Source: Gammaproteobacteria bacterium | Lineage (GTDB): Bacteria; Pseudomonadota; Gammaproteobacteria; Chromatiales; Chromatiaceae | Direction of reading: 5' to 3' | DNA length: 48,899 nucleotides | Assembly (NCBI GenBank): GCA_020445405.1 | Contig: JAGRGQ010000027.1 | Coordinates: forward strand, 1-48,899 | In this document: in pieces, positions 31,852-40,089 of the stretch | Layout of the letters: the number at the start of each line of letters is the position of its first letter | How positions within the stretch are numbered: the first letter of the stretch is position 1 | Made by a program: the position numbers and the translations under genes | The notes under the pieces: model-generated | What the model was told of the DNA's origin: nothing | The model's input: only the letters and a program-made list of their open reading frames with translations | Database searches by the model: none

Positions 31852-32418
31852 ATGCGTACGATTAGAAACTTACTGGCCATCGTTGGTCTGGCGACCATTC
31901 TGGCGGCAGGTTATCTGTTGTATGCCACACGTGACTTCGATCCGGCTGCCTATGGCGTATACCGGGACTTTGCCGTCAGACTGCTGGAGACCGGCGATCT
32001 CGCCGATGCTTTCGTCTGGGCTGAACCTGTTGCCGAGGGTCTGAGTGCAAAAGACGTAAAAGAGTCGATGAAGAGCCTTGCCGTGGAGAGAAATTTTCTT
32101 TTCGTCAACGAATCACCGTTCTACAAGCAAGCGGCCGCGGTCACCGGAAAGGATTTCCGGCATGTTTCCTTCATGCAGTTCTGCGATGTGCAGGTGGGGA
32201 TAGAGATGCTTGACCACAATAACGCATACTCGGCGTTTATGCCCTGCGGAGTCAGCGTGGTGGAAGACTCGCATGGAAAGTTATGGCTATATGCGCTGAA
32301 TATGGATTTTATGATCCATGGCGCAAAAGAGTTACCCCCCGAACTCAAGCGAAAGGCATTGCGTGTAAGGCAGACAATGCGGGAAATTATGAAAGGGGCC
32401 GCATCCGGAGAGTTCTGA
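31852..32418 (+). CDS. DUF302 domain membrane-anchored protein
   Basis: 188 residues from the ATG at 31852, with GGGGAGAG as ribosome binding site; the in-frame start at 31813 would lie upstream of it. An N-terminal transmembrane helix (about 5-25, NLLAIVGLATILAAGYLLYA) anchors a periplasmic domain. Residues about 70-160 resemble DUF302: SLAVERNFLFVNESPF, then FMQFCDVQVGIEMLDHNNAY, and MPCGVSVVEDSHGKLWLYALNM. DUF302 is a small alpha-beta fold of unknown function, often found in sulfur-oxidising bacteria. The two Cys residues (in QFCDV and MPCGV) could form a disulfide or bind a ligand. It is divergent from the ParB-like gene across 144 bp. Confidence 0.85.
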   Translation: MRTIRNLLAIVGLATILAAGYLLYATRDFDPAAYGVYRDFAVRLLETGDLADAFVWAEPVAEGLSAKDVKESMKSLAVERNFLFVNESPFYKQAAAVTGKDFRHVSFMQFCDVQVGIEMLDHNNAYSAFMPCGVSVVEDSHGKLWLYALNMDFMIHGAKELPPELKRKALRVRQTMREIMKGAASGEF

Positions 32419-32533
32419 CGTTCGATTGAAGCCATGCCCGCTACCGGAGCTGACGGCTTCAGGATGGCTTTACCGGCATCTCCCTGCAAGCACATCGCGC
32501 CTCATCTGAAAGCGCGTTGCCGGCAGCGGTGGC

Positions 32534-32542
32534 TGATATACT
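32534..32542 (+). promoter_or_regulatory. Extended -10 promoter element before the PII-like gene
   Basis: TGATATACT matches an extended -10 (TGN followed by a TATAAT-like hexamer). It lies 48 bp before the start codon. No -35 at standard spacing was seen, which is usual for extended -10 promoters. Confidence 0.35.
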
Positions 32543-32590
32543 TTATTCAGTTCCGGCGACTTTCCGGTTTGTAAACACAGGGCAGTCAAT

Positions 32591-32938
32591 ATGAGATTCA
32601 AGCTGATAATAGCAATGGCGGAGGAACAGTGGACCAACGCACTGATGGATGCTGCCCGCGCTGCCGGTGCAAAAGGGTCAACCATCATCCGAAGTGCCAA
32701 GGGAACAGGGGTGGAGGCGACAAAAACCTTCCTCGGACTGTCGCTCGAAAACGCTATTGACATTATCTTGCTGCTGGTGGAAGAGCACCAAAGCCGCTTC
32801 ATACTGGAAGCACTGGAGAAGGCCGGCAATATGAAAGAGAAGGGGACCGGCATTGCCTTCCAGGCCGACGTGGAAGACGCGGTTGGCGTATCTCACCAGA
32901 TACGCGAGCTGGTCACGATGGTGGAGGAGAAGATCTGA
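32591..32938 (+). CDS. PII-like (GlnB-fold) protein
   Basis: 115 residues with the ferredoxin-like fold of PII proteins: MRFKLIIAMAEEQWTNALMD, then ARAAGAKGSTIIRSAKGTG, a short T-loop-like stretch around VEATKTFLGLS, DIILLLVEEHQSRFILEAL and the C-terminal GTGIAFQADVEDAVGVSHQ. The classic T-loop with the modifiable tyrosine of GlnB is not present. It belongs to a stand-alone PII-like subgroup rather than to glnB/glnK. No amtB, carbonic anhydrase or bicarbonate transporter gene is next to it, so the partner is unknown; members of the wider family bind adenine nucleotides. It is convergent with yceH. Confidence 0.85.
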   Translation: MRFKLIIAMAEEQWTNALMDAARAAGAKGSTIIRSAKGTGVEATKTFLGLSLENAIDIILLLVEEHQSRFILEALEKAGNMKEKGTGIAFQADVEDAVGVSHQIRELVTMVEEKI

Positions 32939-32978
32939 ACCGACGTCTGATCCCGACTGAATATCAGTCCATGGATCA

Positions 32979-33626
32979 CTAGCTCCGCTCTTCAAGGGAT
33001 CTGATTTTTTCCTCCAATTCCAAAACCCGCGTTTCCAACCTGCTCAATCGGTCGCTTTCGACGGCAGATGACTCACGGGCAGGGGTGCGCGCAGTATCCA
33101 TACCTGCCGGCATCTTCACCGCTCCACATAAGAGATGGGAGTAACGATCCTCTCTGCGGCCCTCTCCTTTTGTAAAACGCACAACCAACGGCGGCACGCG
33201 CGCAATAAACTCCTCTACAATCCGCAGGATTTCGTCCGTACCGGAAAAATCGGCCATGCGCGCGGTACGTGTCAAAATATCGTTCAGAGTCTGCGGCAAA
33301 CGCAACATCAGCACAGCCAGAACCGCCTGTTGTTTGTGATCCAATCTGAAACTGCTGCGGGCCTTGTGGGAGATGCGAATCGAACGTTCTCCATACTCCA
33401 CAAACAGCAATTCTCTGTCCGCCATCCGGTTTACCACATTTCCCAGCTGACCCTCGCTCAATGCCATCACCGGCTCGCGATTCGACTTCTGATTGCATGC
33501 CGCCAGCAAGGAGTTCAGGGTCAGTGGATAATTGTTGGGTGTCGTCAGCTCTTTTTCCATCAGGGAAGCGATAACGCGGGCCTCCTCCAATGATAGAAGC
33601 TGTGTGTTGCGAACTTCGGTCTCCAT
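32979..33626 (-). CDS. yceH: YceH family protein (DUF480)
   Basis: 215 residues from the second in-frame ATG (33626), preceded by GAGG eight bases upstream; another ATG at 33644 would add six residues. It shows the family pattern: LSLEEARVIASLMEKELTTP, NNYPLTLNSLLAACNQKSNR, MALSEGQLGNVVNRM, HKQQAVLAVLMLRLPQTLN, then PLVVRFTKGEGRREDRY. Structures in this family show two winged-helix domains. The C-terminus is a short Arg/Leu/Glu coiled coil (LETRVLELEEKIRSLEER). Molecular role is unknown. It is convergent with the PII-like gene and divergent from a long non-coding stretch. Confidence 0.93.
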   Translation of the reverse strand: METEVRNTQLLSLEEARVIASLMEKELTTPNNYPLTLNSLLAACNQKSNREPVMALSEGQLGNVVNRMADRELLFVEYGERSIRISHKARSSFRLDHKQQAVLAVLMLRLPQTLNDILTRTARMADFSGTDEILRIVEEFIARVPPLVVRFTKGEGRREDRYSHLLCGAVKMPAGMDTARTPARESSAVESDRLSRLETRVLELEEKIRSLEERS

Positions 33627-33644
33627 CGTTTGCACCTCACCCAT

Positions 33645-34148
33645 TTATCGTCTCTACCCGTTCTCCGGCCGGAAACACTTGATCAAATGAAGCCTCGACA
33701 TGCCGGACCGTGGCGGAACGACCAGGTCACAGTCTCCGGACGAAGCGCGGTTATACAGATTACGTAAAGAATAACAGAACCTGTCTCATAATCCCCCGCG
33801 AACCATACTGCTGTCCGAAATGCGAGCCTGCAAGGCGCGCTGCGCGGCATAATACCGGATGTAGCGGCAGGCGGCGCAACACAGCAGGGATGCATTCCGC
33901 ACTGGGGACCGCGCAATTTTGGCTCCTCGCCTTGTTGCGGCCGGGTGATACAGCAGCGGCTGTACCACCCTTACCGCGTCGCGTCATGAAACAGAATCGA
34001 CGGTCGCGACCGCGCGGGATTTTGACACAAGTCTCGGTAATGTACCCCAAAATGTATGGCTGTTTAAGTGGTGCGACGGAGTACACTTTAGCCGATAAAA
34101 TTACTGATCAACCGAATCAGAAATTGTACCTGGAGAGTTAAACAGGAA
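33645..34148. other. 504-bp stretch without a convincing gene
   Basis: Several weak frames cross this region in both directions, but all are rich in Arg, Pro and Cys with no ribosome binding sites or domain pattern, so no gene is called. A short inverted repeat TACAGC-AGCG-GCTGTA lies near 33950. The last 110 bp are AT-rich and probably hold the promoter of the Dph6-like gene. Decayed mobile DNA is possible, but no transposase motif was seen. Confidence 0.4.
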
Positions 34149-34832
34149 ATGAAAAGAAAAACCCTTGTCTCCTGGAGCAGCGGAAAAGACAGCGCATGGG
34201 CTTTGCATAAATTACAACAGAATCCGGAAATTGATCTGGTCGGCCTCTTCTGTACCGTCAATAAAGCGTTCGATCGCGTTGCCATGCACGGTGTGAGAGT
34301 GGAACTGCTGCGGAAACAGGCGGATAGCATCGGCCTGCCGCTGGAGATCATTGAATTACCGAATCCGTGCAGCAGTGAGGAGTACGGAAAAATAATGGGC
34401 CGATTCGTTGCAAGCGTAAAGCGAAAAGCGGTCGACTATTTTGCTTTTGGTGATCTGTTTCTCGAAGATGTGCGCAACTACAGGGAAGAAAAATTAGCCG
34501 GCACCGGTATAAAAGCCATTTTTCCTTTATGGGGCCTGGCCACCGACAAACTGTTAAGCGAAATGATCGCGAACGGCTTGAGAATGGTGACTACCTGCAT
34601 AAATCCAAAGCAGATTCCTGAAGCGTTTGCCGGCCGTGAAATAAACCGGAGTTTTCTGGATGCGTTACCGGAAAGCGTAGACCCTTGCGGTGAAAACGGG
34701 GAGTTCCACAGCTTCGTTTTCGATGGACCAATGTTTAGAGAACGAATTGAAATTACGCTCAGTGATACAGTTCAGCGCGATGACTGTCTGTATACCGACA
34801 TCTTGCCAAAATTCCCCGCAGGAGCAGTTTGA
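34149..34832 (+). CDS. Dph6-like ATPase (adenine nucleotide alpha-hydrolase fold)
   Basis: 227 residues. The ATP-binding PP-loop is WSSGKDSAWALHKL (SSGKDS at 10-15). The rest fits the diphthine-ammonia ligase (MJ0570) family: GLFCTVNKAFDRVAMHGVR, DYFAFGDLFLEDVRNYREE, KAIFPLWGLATDKLLSEM and DPCGENGEFHSFVFDGPMF. In archaea and eukaryotes Dph6 amidates diphthine on elongation factor 2; bacteria lack diphthamide, so bacterial members must act on something else, probably through ATP-dependent amidation or thiolation. It is a single gene after AT-rich DNA, with no pathway partner nearby. The start has a modest CAGGAA site. Confidence 0.9.
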   Translation: MKRKTLVSWSSGKDSAWALHKLQQNPEIDLVGLFCTVNKAFDRVAMHGVRVELLRKQADSIGLPLEIIELPNPCSSEEYGKIMGRFVASVKRKAVDYFAFGDLFLEDVRNYREEKLAGTGIKAIFPLWGLATDKLLSEMIANGLRMVTTCINPKQIPEAFAGREINRSFLDALPESVDPCGENGEFHSFVFDGPMFRERIEITLSDTVQRDDCLYTDILPKFPAGAV

Positions 34833-35259
34833 TATCGCGCGGGTATAACGCAAACCGCAAAGAAGCCATCTAAATATTCATGGACCGCAGGCGTGCTGCA
34901 CGTCGGCGGCAAGCAGGTTGTCTTTCCCGGCGCACGGCCGACAGGCTGAGAACCCGGCGAAAGTCCGAATCCACTTTCTGTTCCCGGAGGCGGCGGTCTG
35001 CGTTGATGGGAGTCAACGGCGAAAATAGTCACCTGGCTGCGCTCGCACATTCGGTGCGTTTTCCATAGCAGGAATGAGATGGGGGTGGTATATTCTTTCG
35101 AGTAACACTGGATGTTCCATGGAAACGCCGACTTCAGGACCCCTGATGCCCGCCCGATACCAGGCGTATATTCAACGGCTGACAGGACCCGACGCCGGTG
35201 ATTTCCCGGTACCAAGAGCCAATGCTTTGTTTTAGTCAGCCTGTTCCCGGCGGCAACCA
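34833..35259. other. 427-bp stretch upstream of the ABC1 kinase gene
   Basis: No supported gene. A -10-like TATATT (35088-35093, preceded by TGG) could drive the downstream gene. A 38-codon frame (35119-35235) has no ribosome binding site. The region is GC-rich with Arg/Pro-biased frames, like the gap at 33645-34148. No repeat, tRNA or terminator was recognised. Confidence 0.4.
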
Positions 35260-36747
35260 ATGACTTCCCGCCAGATCAATGAGTTGGTTGTCAATCTCGA
35301 TATCGGACAGATCCTGCCGCAGGCATATGCTGAGTACCGCCCGCTGCTGATTGATGGCGTATGCTTTTTTCTAGAGCGATTACCGGAACACCGCCTGGCC
35401 GAAATACTCCTCGAACAGTACCGGCTCGATTCCGAAACCAGCTATTCCGACAGAGTCCTCAACCTGCTCCATCAGTGCCCTACACTGCACAAGCTGGGTC
35501 AGATCGTCGCTCGTGACCGCAGGCTTTCGATTGAACTGAGGCGGAGCCTGCAGCAACTCGAGTTTATAGGTTTCGGTAGCGCATTTGAAAAAATACCCGA
35601 CGAGGTAAAGCGACAACTGCGGAGGATTCCCGGTATTGTCGTGGCCGATCACGCCCTGGCCGAAGCGAGCGTGGCTGTTATTCTGCCCTTTACCTGGAGG
35701 GAACCGGCCTCCGATGACATTCATCATGGCGTATTCAAGCTGCTGAAAACGGGAATTACCGAGCGTCTGCACCAGGAGCTGGACATCTGGGGAAAGCTGG
35801 GGGTTTTTCTCGAAGAGAGATGCGAACACCATGGTCTGCCGCCGTTGGACTACCGGGAAACGCTTGAAAACATGTGCCGGTTGTTGCGGCGGGAGATCTG
35901 TTTTGAGCTTGAGCAGCGGCATTTGATCGAAGCCGCTGCTTTCTACCATGAAGAAGTGGACATAGTCATTCCCAGACTGCTTCCCTTCTGCTCGAACCAG
36001 GTAACCGCGATGGAGCGCATCTATGGAGGAAAGATCACGGATACCGCATTGCCCCTGCGCGAACGCAGACAACTGGCTGGCAAACTGATCGATGCGATGA
36101 TCGCGATGCCGTTCTGGAATCCGGCGCAAGAGACGCTTTATCATGCCGATCCCCATGCCGGGAATATCTTCTGTACCGATGAGGGGCAACTGGCGATTCT
36201 GGACTGGACACTGGCGGGCCGGCTGGACAAGGAGCAGCGCGTCAACATGGTGCAGATCGTTCTGGGAGGGTTGTTGCATAGCGAAGCAGGTATTTGTCGG
36301 GCATTGGAAAATCTGGGTCGCACCCGACCGGATGAGTCACGCCTGCGCTCCGCCGTTTCTGTTGCGATGAGAGCGGTCAGGCAAGGCCAGTTTCCCGGAT
36401 TCGGCTGGTCACAGGGCTTACTGGATAACATCGCTCTTTCCAACATCATGGGTTTTCCGGAAAACCTCATTCTGTTTCGCAAGGCACTTCTCACGCTTAC
36501 AGCCGTGATCGAGGATGTCGCGGAAAACAGCTCGGTTGATCAGGTTATGCTGGCCGCCGGGCTGCGCAGATTCTGCGGTGAAGTCCCCGCTCGGCTCATT
36601 GCAGCTCCCGGTTCTCGCGCATTCGGAACCCACTTGTCCAATGTGGACCTGCTGACAATCTGGGCCACTTCCCCCAATACCGCCGCTGCTTACTGTCTGG
36701 GTATCTGGCAGGATTGCCTGAAATCATTTAAAAGCCGGTCAAACTGA
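35260..36747 (+). CDS. ABC1/AarF/UbiB-type atypical kinase
   Basis: 495 residues with the ABC1 family landmarks: the KxGQ motif in HKLGQIVARDRRLS (Lys78-Gln81), an Ala-rich nucleotide loop in altered form (LAEASVAV in place of AAASI), the putative active-site Lys in GVFKLLKTGI, ELxxE in the DYRETLENM to CFELEQ part, and the catalytic/metal set HADPHAGNIF and AILDWTLAGRLD. UbiB-like proteins act in quinone biosynthesis or lipid handling and have ATPase-like activity. The protein lacks the C-terminal membrane helices of UbiB, and the loop is divergent, so a different role is likely. Its last 9 bp overlap the convergent esterase gene. Confidence 0.88.
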   Translation: MTSRQINELVVNLDIGQILPQAYAEYRPLLIDGVCFFLERLPEHRLAEILLEQYRLDSETSYSDRVLNLLHQCPTLHKLGQIVARDRRLSIELRRSLQQLEFIGFGSAFEKIPDEVKRQLRRIPGIVVADHALAEASVAVILPFTWREPASDDIHHGVFKLLKTGITERLHQELDIWGKLGVFLEERCEHHGLPPLDYRETLENMCRLLRREICFELEQRHLIEAAAFYHEEVDIVIPRLLPFCSNQVTAMERIYGGKITDTALPLRERRQLAGKLIDAMIAMPFWNPAQETLYHADPHAGNIFCTDEGQLAILDWTLAGRLDKEQRVNMVQIVLGGLLHSEAGICRALENLGRTRPDESRLRSAVSVAMRAVRQGQFPGFGWSQGLLDNIALSNIMGFPENLILFRKALLTLTAVIEDVAENSSVDQVMLAAGLRRFCGEVPARLIAAPGSRAFGTHLSNVDLLTIWATSPNTAAAYCLGIWQDCLKSFKSRSN

Positions 36748-37656
36748 TCCGGATAGACCACGCAGAAAATCACCTGCCTCGGTATAAGCCAGGCGTGACG
36801 CCGGCAGCCAGCGGAAAAACAGAAACCCGTGATCTGCGCGATACTCGCGGGATAAAAACAGCTTTCGGCAGCTGACGCCGGTTCTTTCCAGACTTGCCGC
36901 GAAAGCGGTCGATTGGGCATAAAGACCGTCTCTCTCTCCGGCACAAAGAAATACCGGCGGAAGTGCCGATGAAACATGCCTGATCGGAGAGGCGGTTTCG
37001 GCGTTTTCGGCGTAGGATTTACTGTCACACCCAAGAAAACTTTTAGCGTATAGCTGAATAAACGGGAAGTGCGCATCCAGTACCGAGTCGAAATCGTATA
37101 CCCCGTAAAACAGCAGTAAACCTTTGAGCCGTATTCTGTTCGCGGCGCTGTCGATCCCGACCTGCGTAAACAGAGAGCGCTTTTGCAAGGCACAGGCGTA
37201 CCACGATGCAATCTGGGCACCTGCGGAATCACCTGCCAAAAAAATTGTTGAGCGATCGCCGCCGTACTGCGACAGGTTACGTTCTATCCACGCGATGGAA
37301 CGGACAGCGTCCTGCAGCGCTGCCGGAAATCGGTTGCCGGGCGCCAACCGGTAATTCACGTTAAAAATGAGAAAACCGTTTTTCGAAAGCGTCGCGGCTA
37401 CCCCATCGTAGATTCGTTTATCGGCGCTGATCCACCCTCCGCCGTGAAAATAGATCAGAACCGGAAGCGCCCCCGGTTCAACCGAACGCGGTCTAAGGAT
37501 ATCCAGACTTTGGCCGGATTCCGGCCCATAGCGCAAGTCACGAAACAGATCCAAATCCTTCGTGCAGCCGATATTCAGAACAACGCCCCCCAGCCGCCCC
37601 CAGAGGTTGAAGAAAGTTGCTACAGCGTACGCCTTCAGTTTCAGCATCGAAATCAT
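36739..37656 (-). CDS. Alpha/beta-hydrolase, carboxylesterase (HSL-like)
   Basis: 305 residues. The N-terminus has a hydrophobic stretch (AYAVATFFNLWGRLGGVVL) that may be a membrane anchor or uncleaved signal. The oxyanion motif HGGGW starts at His71; the nucleophile lies in AGDSAGAQ (Ser144); the acid is probably in AGERDGLY and the base His in RADHGFLF, completing the triad of the hormone-sensitive-lipase family. NYRLAPGNRFPAAL is a further family hallmark. It likely hydrolyses short-chain esters; the natural substrate is unknown. The gene converges with the ABC1 kinase gene and overlaps it by 9 bp at the 3' end. Confidence 0.92.
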   Translation of the reverse strand: MISMLKLKAYAVATFFNLWGRLGGVVLNIGCTKDLDLFRDLRYGPESGQSLDILRPRSVEPGALPVLIYFHGGGWISADKRIYDGVAATLSKNGFLIFNVNYRLAPGNRFPAALQDAVRSIAWIERNLSQYGGDRSTIFLAGDSAGAQIASWYACALQKRSLFTQVGIDSAANRIRLKGLLLFYGVYDFDSVLDAHFPFIQLYAKSFLGCDSKSYAENAETASPIRHVSSALPPVFLCAGERDGLYAQSTAFAASLERTGVSCRKLFLSREYRADHGFLFFRWLPASRLAYTEAGDFLRGLSGSV

Positions 37657-37873
37657 AATTCAGTGTGCGGCTGTGTTCACCCTCTCCCTTTCTGCTATCA
37701 GATTGAAAACCGGTCATCAGGTGGGCCTCATGTCGTTCCGGGATCGCGGCGAGTGCAACAAGCGGCCGCAACTAGAGCCGGGAAAGCGGAAAGGCATCCA
37801 ACCCTATTTAATTTGTGAGTTAATCAGTCGTTAATATGCCCAGCACACTTCCACGTTCCGGGCGACTCTTCGG

Positions 37874-37888
37874 ACAGACTCAGTCTGT
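37874..37888. promoter_or_regulatory. 15-bp palindrome upstream of the GNAT gene
   Basis: ACAGACT-C-AGTCTGT is a perfect inverted repeat with 7-bp arms, 37 bp before the start codon, next to an AT-rich TATATAA stretch that could be a -10 region. It looks like a dimeric-regulator operator. It does not match LexA (CTGT-N8-ACAG) or a standard lux box. Confidence 0.45.
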
Positions 37889-37925
37889 ATATAACCTTAA
37901 TTTTACTACACTTGGGTAATCGCAT

Positions 37926-38849
37926 ATGCTGACCGCTGACAGACTACCTGAAATCACTGATCAAATGGACCCTGCAGACAAACAGTATCTGTTCAAGATG
38001 GGGAATTACGGTTTTCGTGCCTACGACCAGGTTAGAGATGAGGAGGCTGTTTGCAAACTTTGTTGGAGCAACGCGCTGCCCGGCGGCAGACCCTTTCCTC
38101 TGATCCCCGAAGCGGGTGCCGTCAGCTTCGGAAGAATCGTCACCGGACCATTCGCCCAGTACGCCGGTGAATACTTCTATGTGGTCGACGCAGTGTCCAC
38201 GAAGGAGGTTGTCGGCTACCTGACCGGCGCTGAAGGCAGCGATGTGCAAACCAAAAAGGGAGCTGTTCCCTGGATGCAATGGCGGGATGAATGCGCACAA
38301 CAGATTGCTGAAAAGGAGTTTGGTGAAATCTCCTTCAAACTCTACCTGCCGATGCTGGGCTATCTGGAGAGTAGAAAGTTTCTCTATACATTAAGTCTTG
38401 GCGGCCGTGCGGTACAATTCCTGTTGCACGCTAAAATCAATAACTCCAAAGAGATGCCCAGGGCCCCTGCCTGCCCGGAATACCACTTTCACGTCAAGCA
38501 GGGACATCGCAGACAGGGTATTGGCAGTAAACTCATCGAGCACTTCCTAGGTCAATTTCCCAACAAAAAAAAGTACCGCAAGATTTGCGCCCAGGTAACC
38601 GTCTGCGATGGACACAAGTCCCTGGAGTATTACACGGGTCAGACCTACCAGGGTAAGAGGGTCTGGAGAGTCTATGATAAGAAGGAGACCGCGATGTACA
38701 GTGCATCGGAAAAAAAGGCTTGGGGCCTCGGACCTGTAGTGGAGAACGTGAGTCTGTTAGCAGATAGAAAACGTCTGTTGGCTTATGTCAAACAGGCCAG
38801 ACCGGTCGAGGCGTCCGCGGCAGTGGCAGTATCCGACCCGCACGCATAG
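37926..38849 (+). CDS. GNAT-family acetyltransferase, large form
   Basis: 307 residues, longer than a minimal GNAT (about 150). The acetyl-CoA-binding motif A is clear as HVKQGHRRQGIGSKLIEHFL (about 188-207), followed by AQVTVCDGHKSLEYY. The N-terminal half (DQVRDEEAVCKLCWSNALPG, VVDAVSTKEVVGYLTG) looks like a substrate-binding extension or a second, partly lost GNAT fold, with a connecting helical part. It likely acetylates a small molecule or protein N-terminus; the substrate is unknown. A perfect palindrome 37 bp upstream suggests dedicated regulation. It stands alone on the plus strand. The C-terminus (ASAAVAVSDPHA) is disordered. Confidence 0.82.
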   Translation: MLTADRLPEITDQMDPADKQYLFKMGNYGFRAYDQVRDEEAVCKLCWSNALPGGRPFPLIPEAGAVSFGRIVTGPFAQYAGEYFYVVDAVSTKEVVGYLTGAEGSDVQTKKGAVPWMQWRDECAQQIAEKEFGEISFKLYLPMLGYLESRKFLYTLSLGGRAVQFLLHAKINNSKEMPRAPACPEYHFHVKQGHRRQGIGSKLIEHFLGQFPNKKKYRKICAQVTVCDGHKSLEYYTGQTYQGKRVWRVYDKKETAMYSASEKKAWGLGPVVENVSLLADRKRLLAYVKQARPVEASAAVAVSDPHA

Positions 38850-39081
38850 CGCCGGCAGCCGCTGATTCTATATCCGGACGGGGACACCACCGGGAATCCA
38901 TCCTCCATCTCCGAACACTCAACGTTAACCGGAACTGTTTGAGAAACTTTTCACCCGTAGGGGGAATTTGCTCCAAATGCAGTACGCTGCCGCTCCGTCT
39001 GAAGGATTATAAATATTACGGCGGCTTCGCCGGGTAAAACACCGGAACCGGCGGGAACGTAAATGGAACCGCCGCCCTTGC

Positions 39082-39468
39082 TTACAGAAGGTTGTTGTTG
39101 ATTTTCCAGACGTCCAGTTTATGTGGTGCGTATGTCGCTACGAAATGTTCCTTCAGTTTGGAAATCTCCATAATAATCATCAGTGGAAAACCGTTACGAC
39201 CGCCGCGATTATCAATCAAAAGGTCGTCAAAAAAAGGAATTGCGAGCTCCGGTTCAGCCCAAAGTTCGGCTATCCGATTACAGATACGCGGAAACTGTTC
39301 AGGCAACTGAACAGGGCGAATCTCCTCGGGCAGGCTGCTTATCAGACCTTCTGCCTCCAGATTCAAAACTTTATCTTCCGGCCAATCCGGTGAAAATTTT
39401 ACCGCTGGCGGGCCATCTTGCATCAGCCCGCCGGTGCCTTCCTGTATATCAGTCGATTTCTTTGTCAT
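39082..39468 (-). CDS. Hypothetical protein, 128 residues
   Basis: No family recognised. The product is soluble and acidic, with SLPEEIRPVQLPEQFPRICN, IAELWAEPELAIPFFDDLL and IDNRGGRNGFPLMIIMEIS, then KLKEHFVATYAPHKLDVWK, which reads as an alpha-helical fold with a central loop. Codon usage and hydrophobic pattern look like a real gene, but the ribosome binding site is weak (AAAGG close to the ATG). The small hairpin CGGCG-GCTT-CGCCG (39019-39032) 50 bp after its stop is a candidate terminator. Convergent with the GNAT gene. Confidence 0.6.
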   Translation of the reverse strand: MTKKSTDIQEGTGGLMQDGPPAVKFSPDWPEDKVLNLEAEGLISSLPEEIRPVQLPEQFPRICNRIAELWAEPELAIPFFDDLLIDNRGGRNGFPLMIIMEISKLKEHFVATYAPHKLDVWKINNNLL

Positions 39469-39569
39469 GCCTTTTACCCACAGTGATGTCTATGGGGATA
39501 ATCGGCAGTATTGATAATTCCTTTAAACCACTCATCGGCTGATCGGTTTTCACTTTTCCGATGCTCTTT

Positions 39570-39794
39570 TCAACAATGCAGGAAACGTTGAAAAATCCGG
39601 CTTCTGCCGGCGATCCCGGTATGCCGCTTTCTACAGAGCATATCTTTCAGGATGACGAAAAGATGCAAAAGCATGCCGGACCCTATCAGGCCCCAGAAAA
39701 TTGTGGCAAAACGAGGTGGATCCATCTCTCCTTCGGAACCGAAAAACATGCCGAAAACTGTGGCAAGAACCAAACCTCCAAAGGTGTACTGCAT
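39570..39794 (-). CDS. Small two-helix membrane protein, 74 residues
   Basis: No family recognised. The ATG at 39794 follows AAGGAGA six bases upstream, a near-perfect ribosome binding site, so it is preferred to longer in-frame starts. The product has two hydrophobic helices: MQYTFGGLVLATVFGMFFG and ATIFWGLIGSGMLLHLFVIL, joined by a loop with GSEGEMDPP, and a basic C-terminus (CRKRHTGIAGRSRIFQRF). A hairpin topology in the inner membrane is expected. It lies between two minus-strand units and may be alone. Function is unknown. Confidence 0.68.
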   Translation of the reverse strand: MQYTFGGLVLATVFGMFFGSEGEMDPPRFATIFWGLIGSGMLLHLFVILKDMLCRKRHTGIAGRSRIFQRFLHC

Positions 39795-40089
39795 ACGACT
39801 TCTCCTTCGATTACTACGAGGTATATTAGAATTTGATTCTATTCTATTTCTATTTATTGTCAATAAAAAACCGGGGTGACCTGGATGCCTCCGTTGACTC
39901 ACCAGCCTGGAATCCGGTCGATGAATCACACGCTTTTCCTGTCAGTATGAAAGCGTGATGGTGGGGGCAGCGCCACCGTGCAACCAATTCCATAGCGCCC
40001 CGGCCGGTGGACATGAACCAGTATCAGAGAGAGACTTTTCGGGATTGATTTGTCAGGTTATCGGAATACCTGCGCTGATGACAACGGAA

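Noticed and set aside
33710-34141. A 143-codon frame and several others in the 33.6-34.1 kb gap, considered as a transposase remnant.
   Set aside because: No transposase motif, terminal repeat or target duplication could be found by reading.
35119-35235. A 38-codon frame upstream of the ABC1 kinase.
   Set aside because: No ribosome binding site and no hydrophobic or domain pattern.
35380-36279. A 299-codon minus-strand open frame.
   Set aside because: It is antisense to the ABC1 kinase, which keeps the KxGQ and HADPHAGN motifs.
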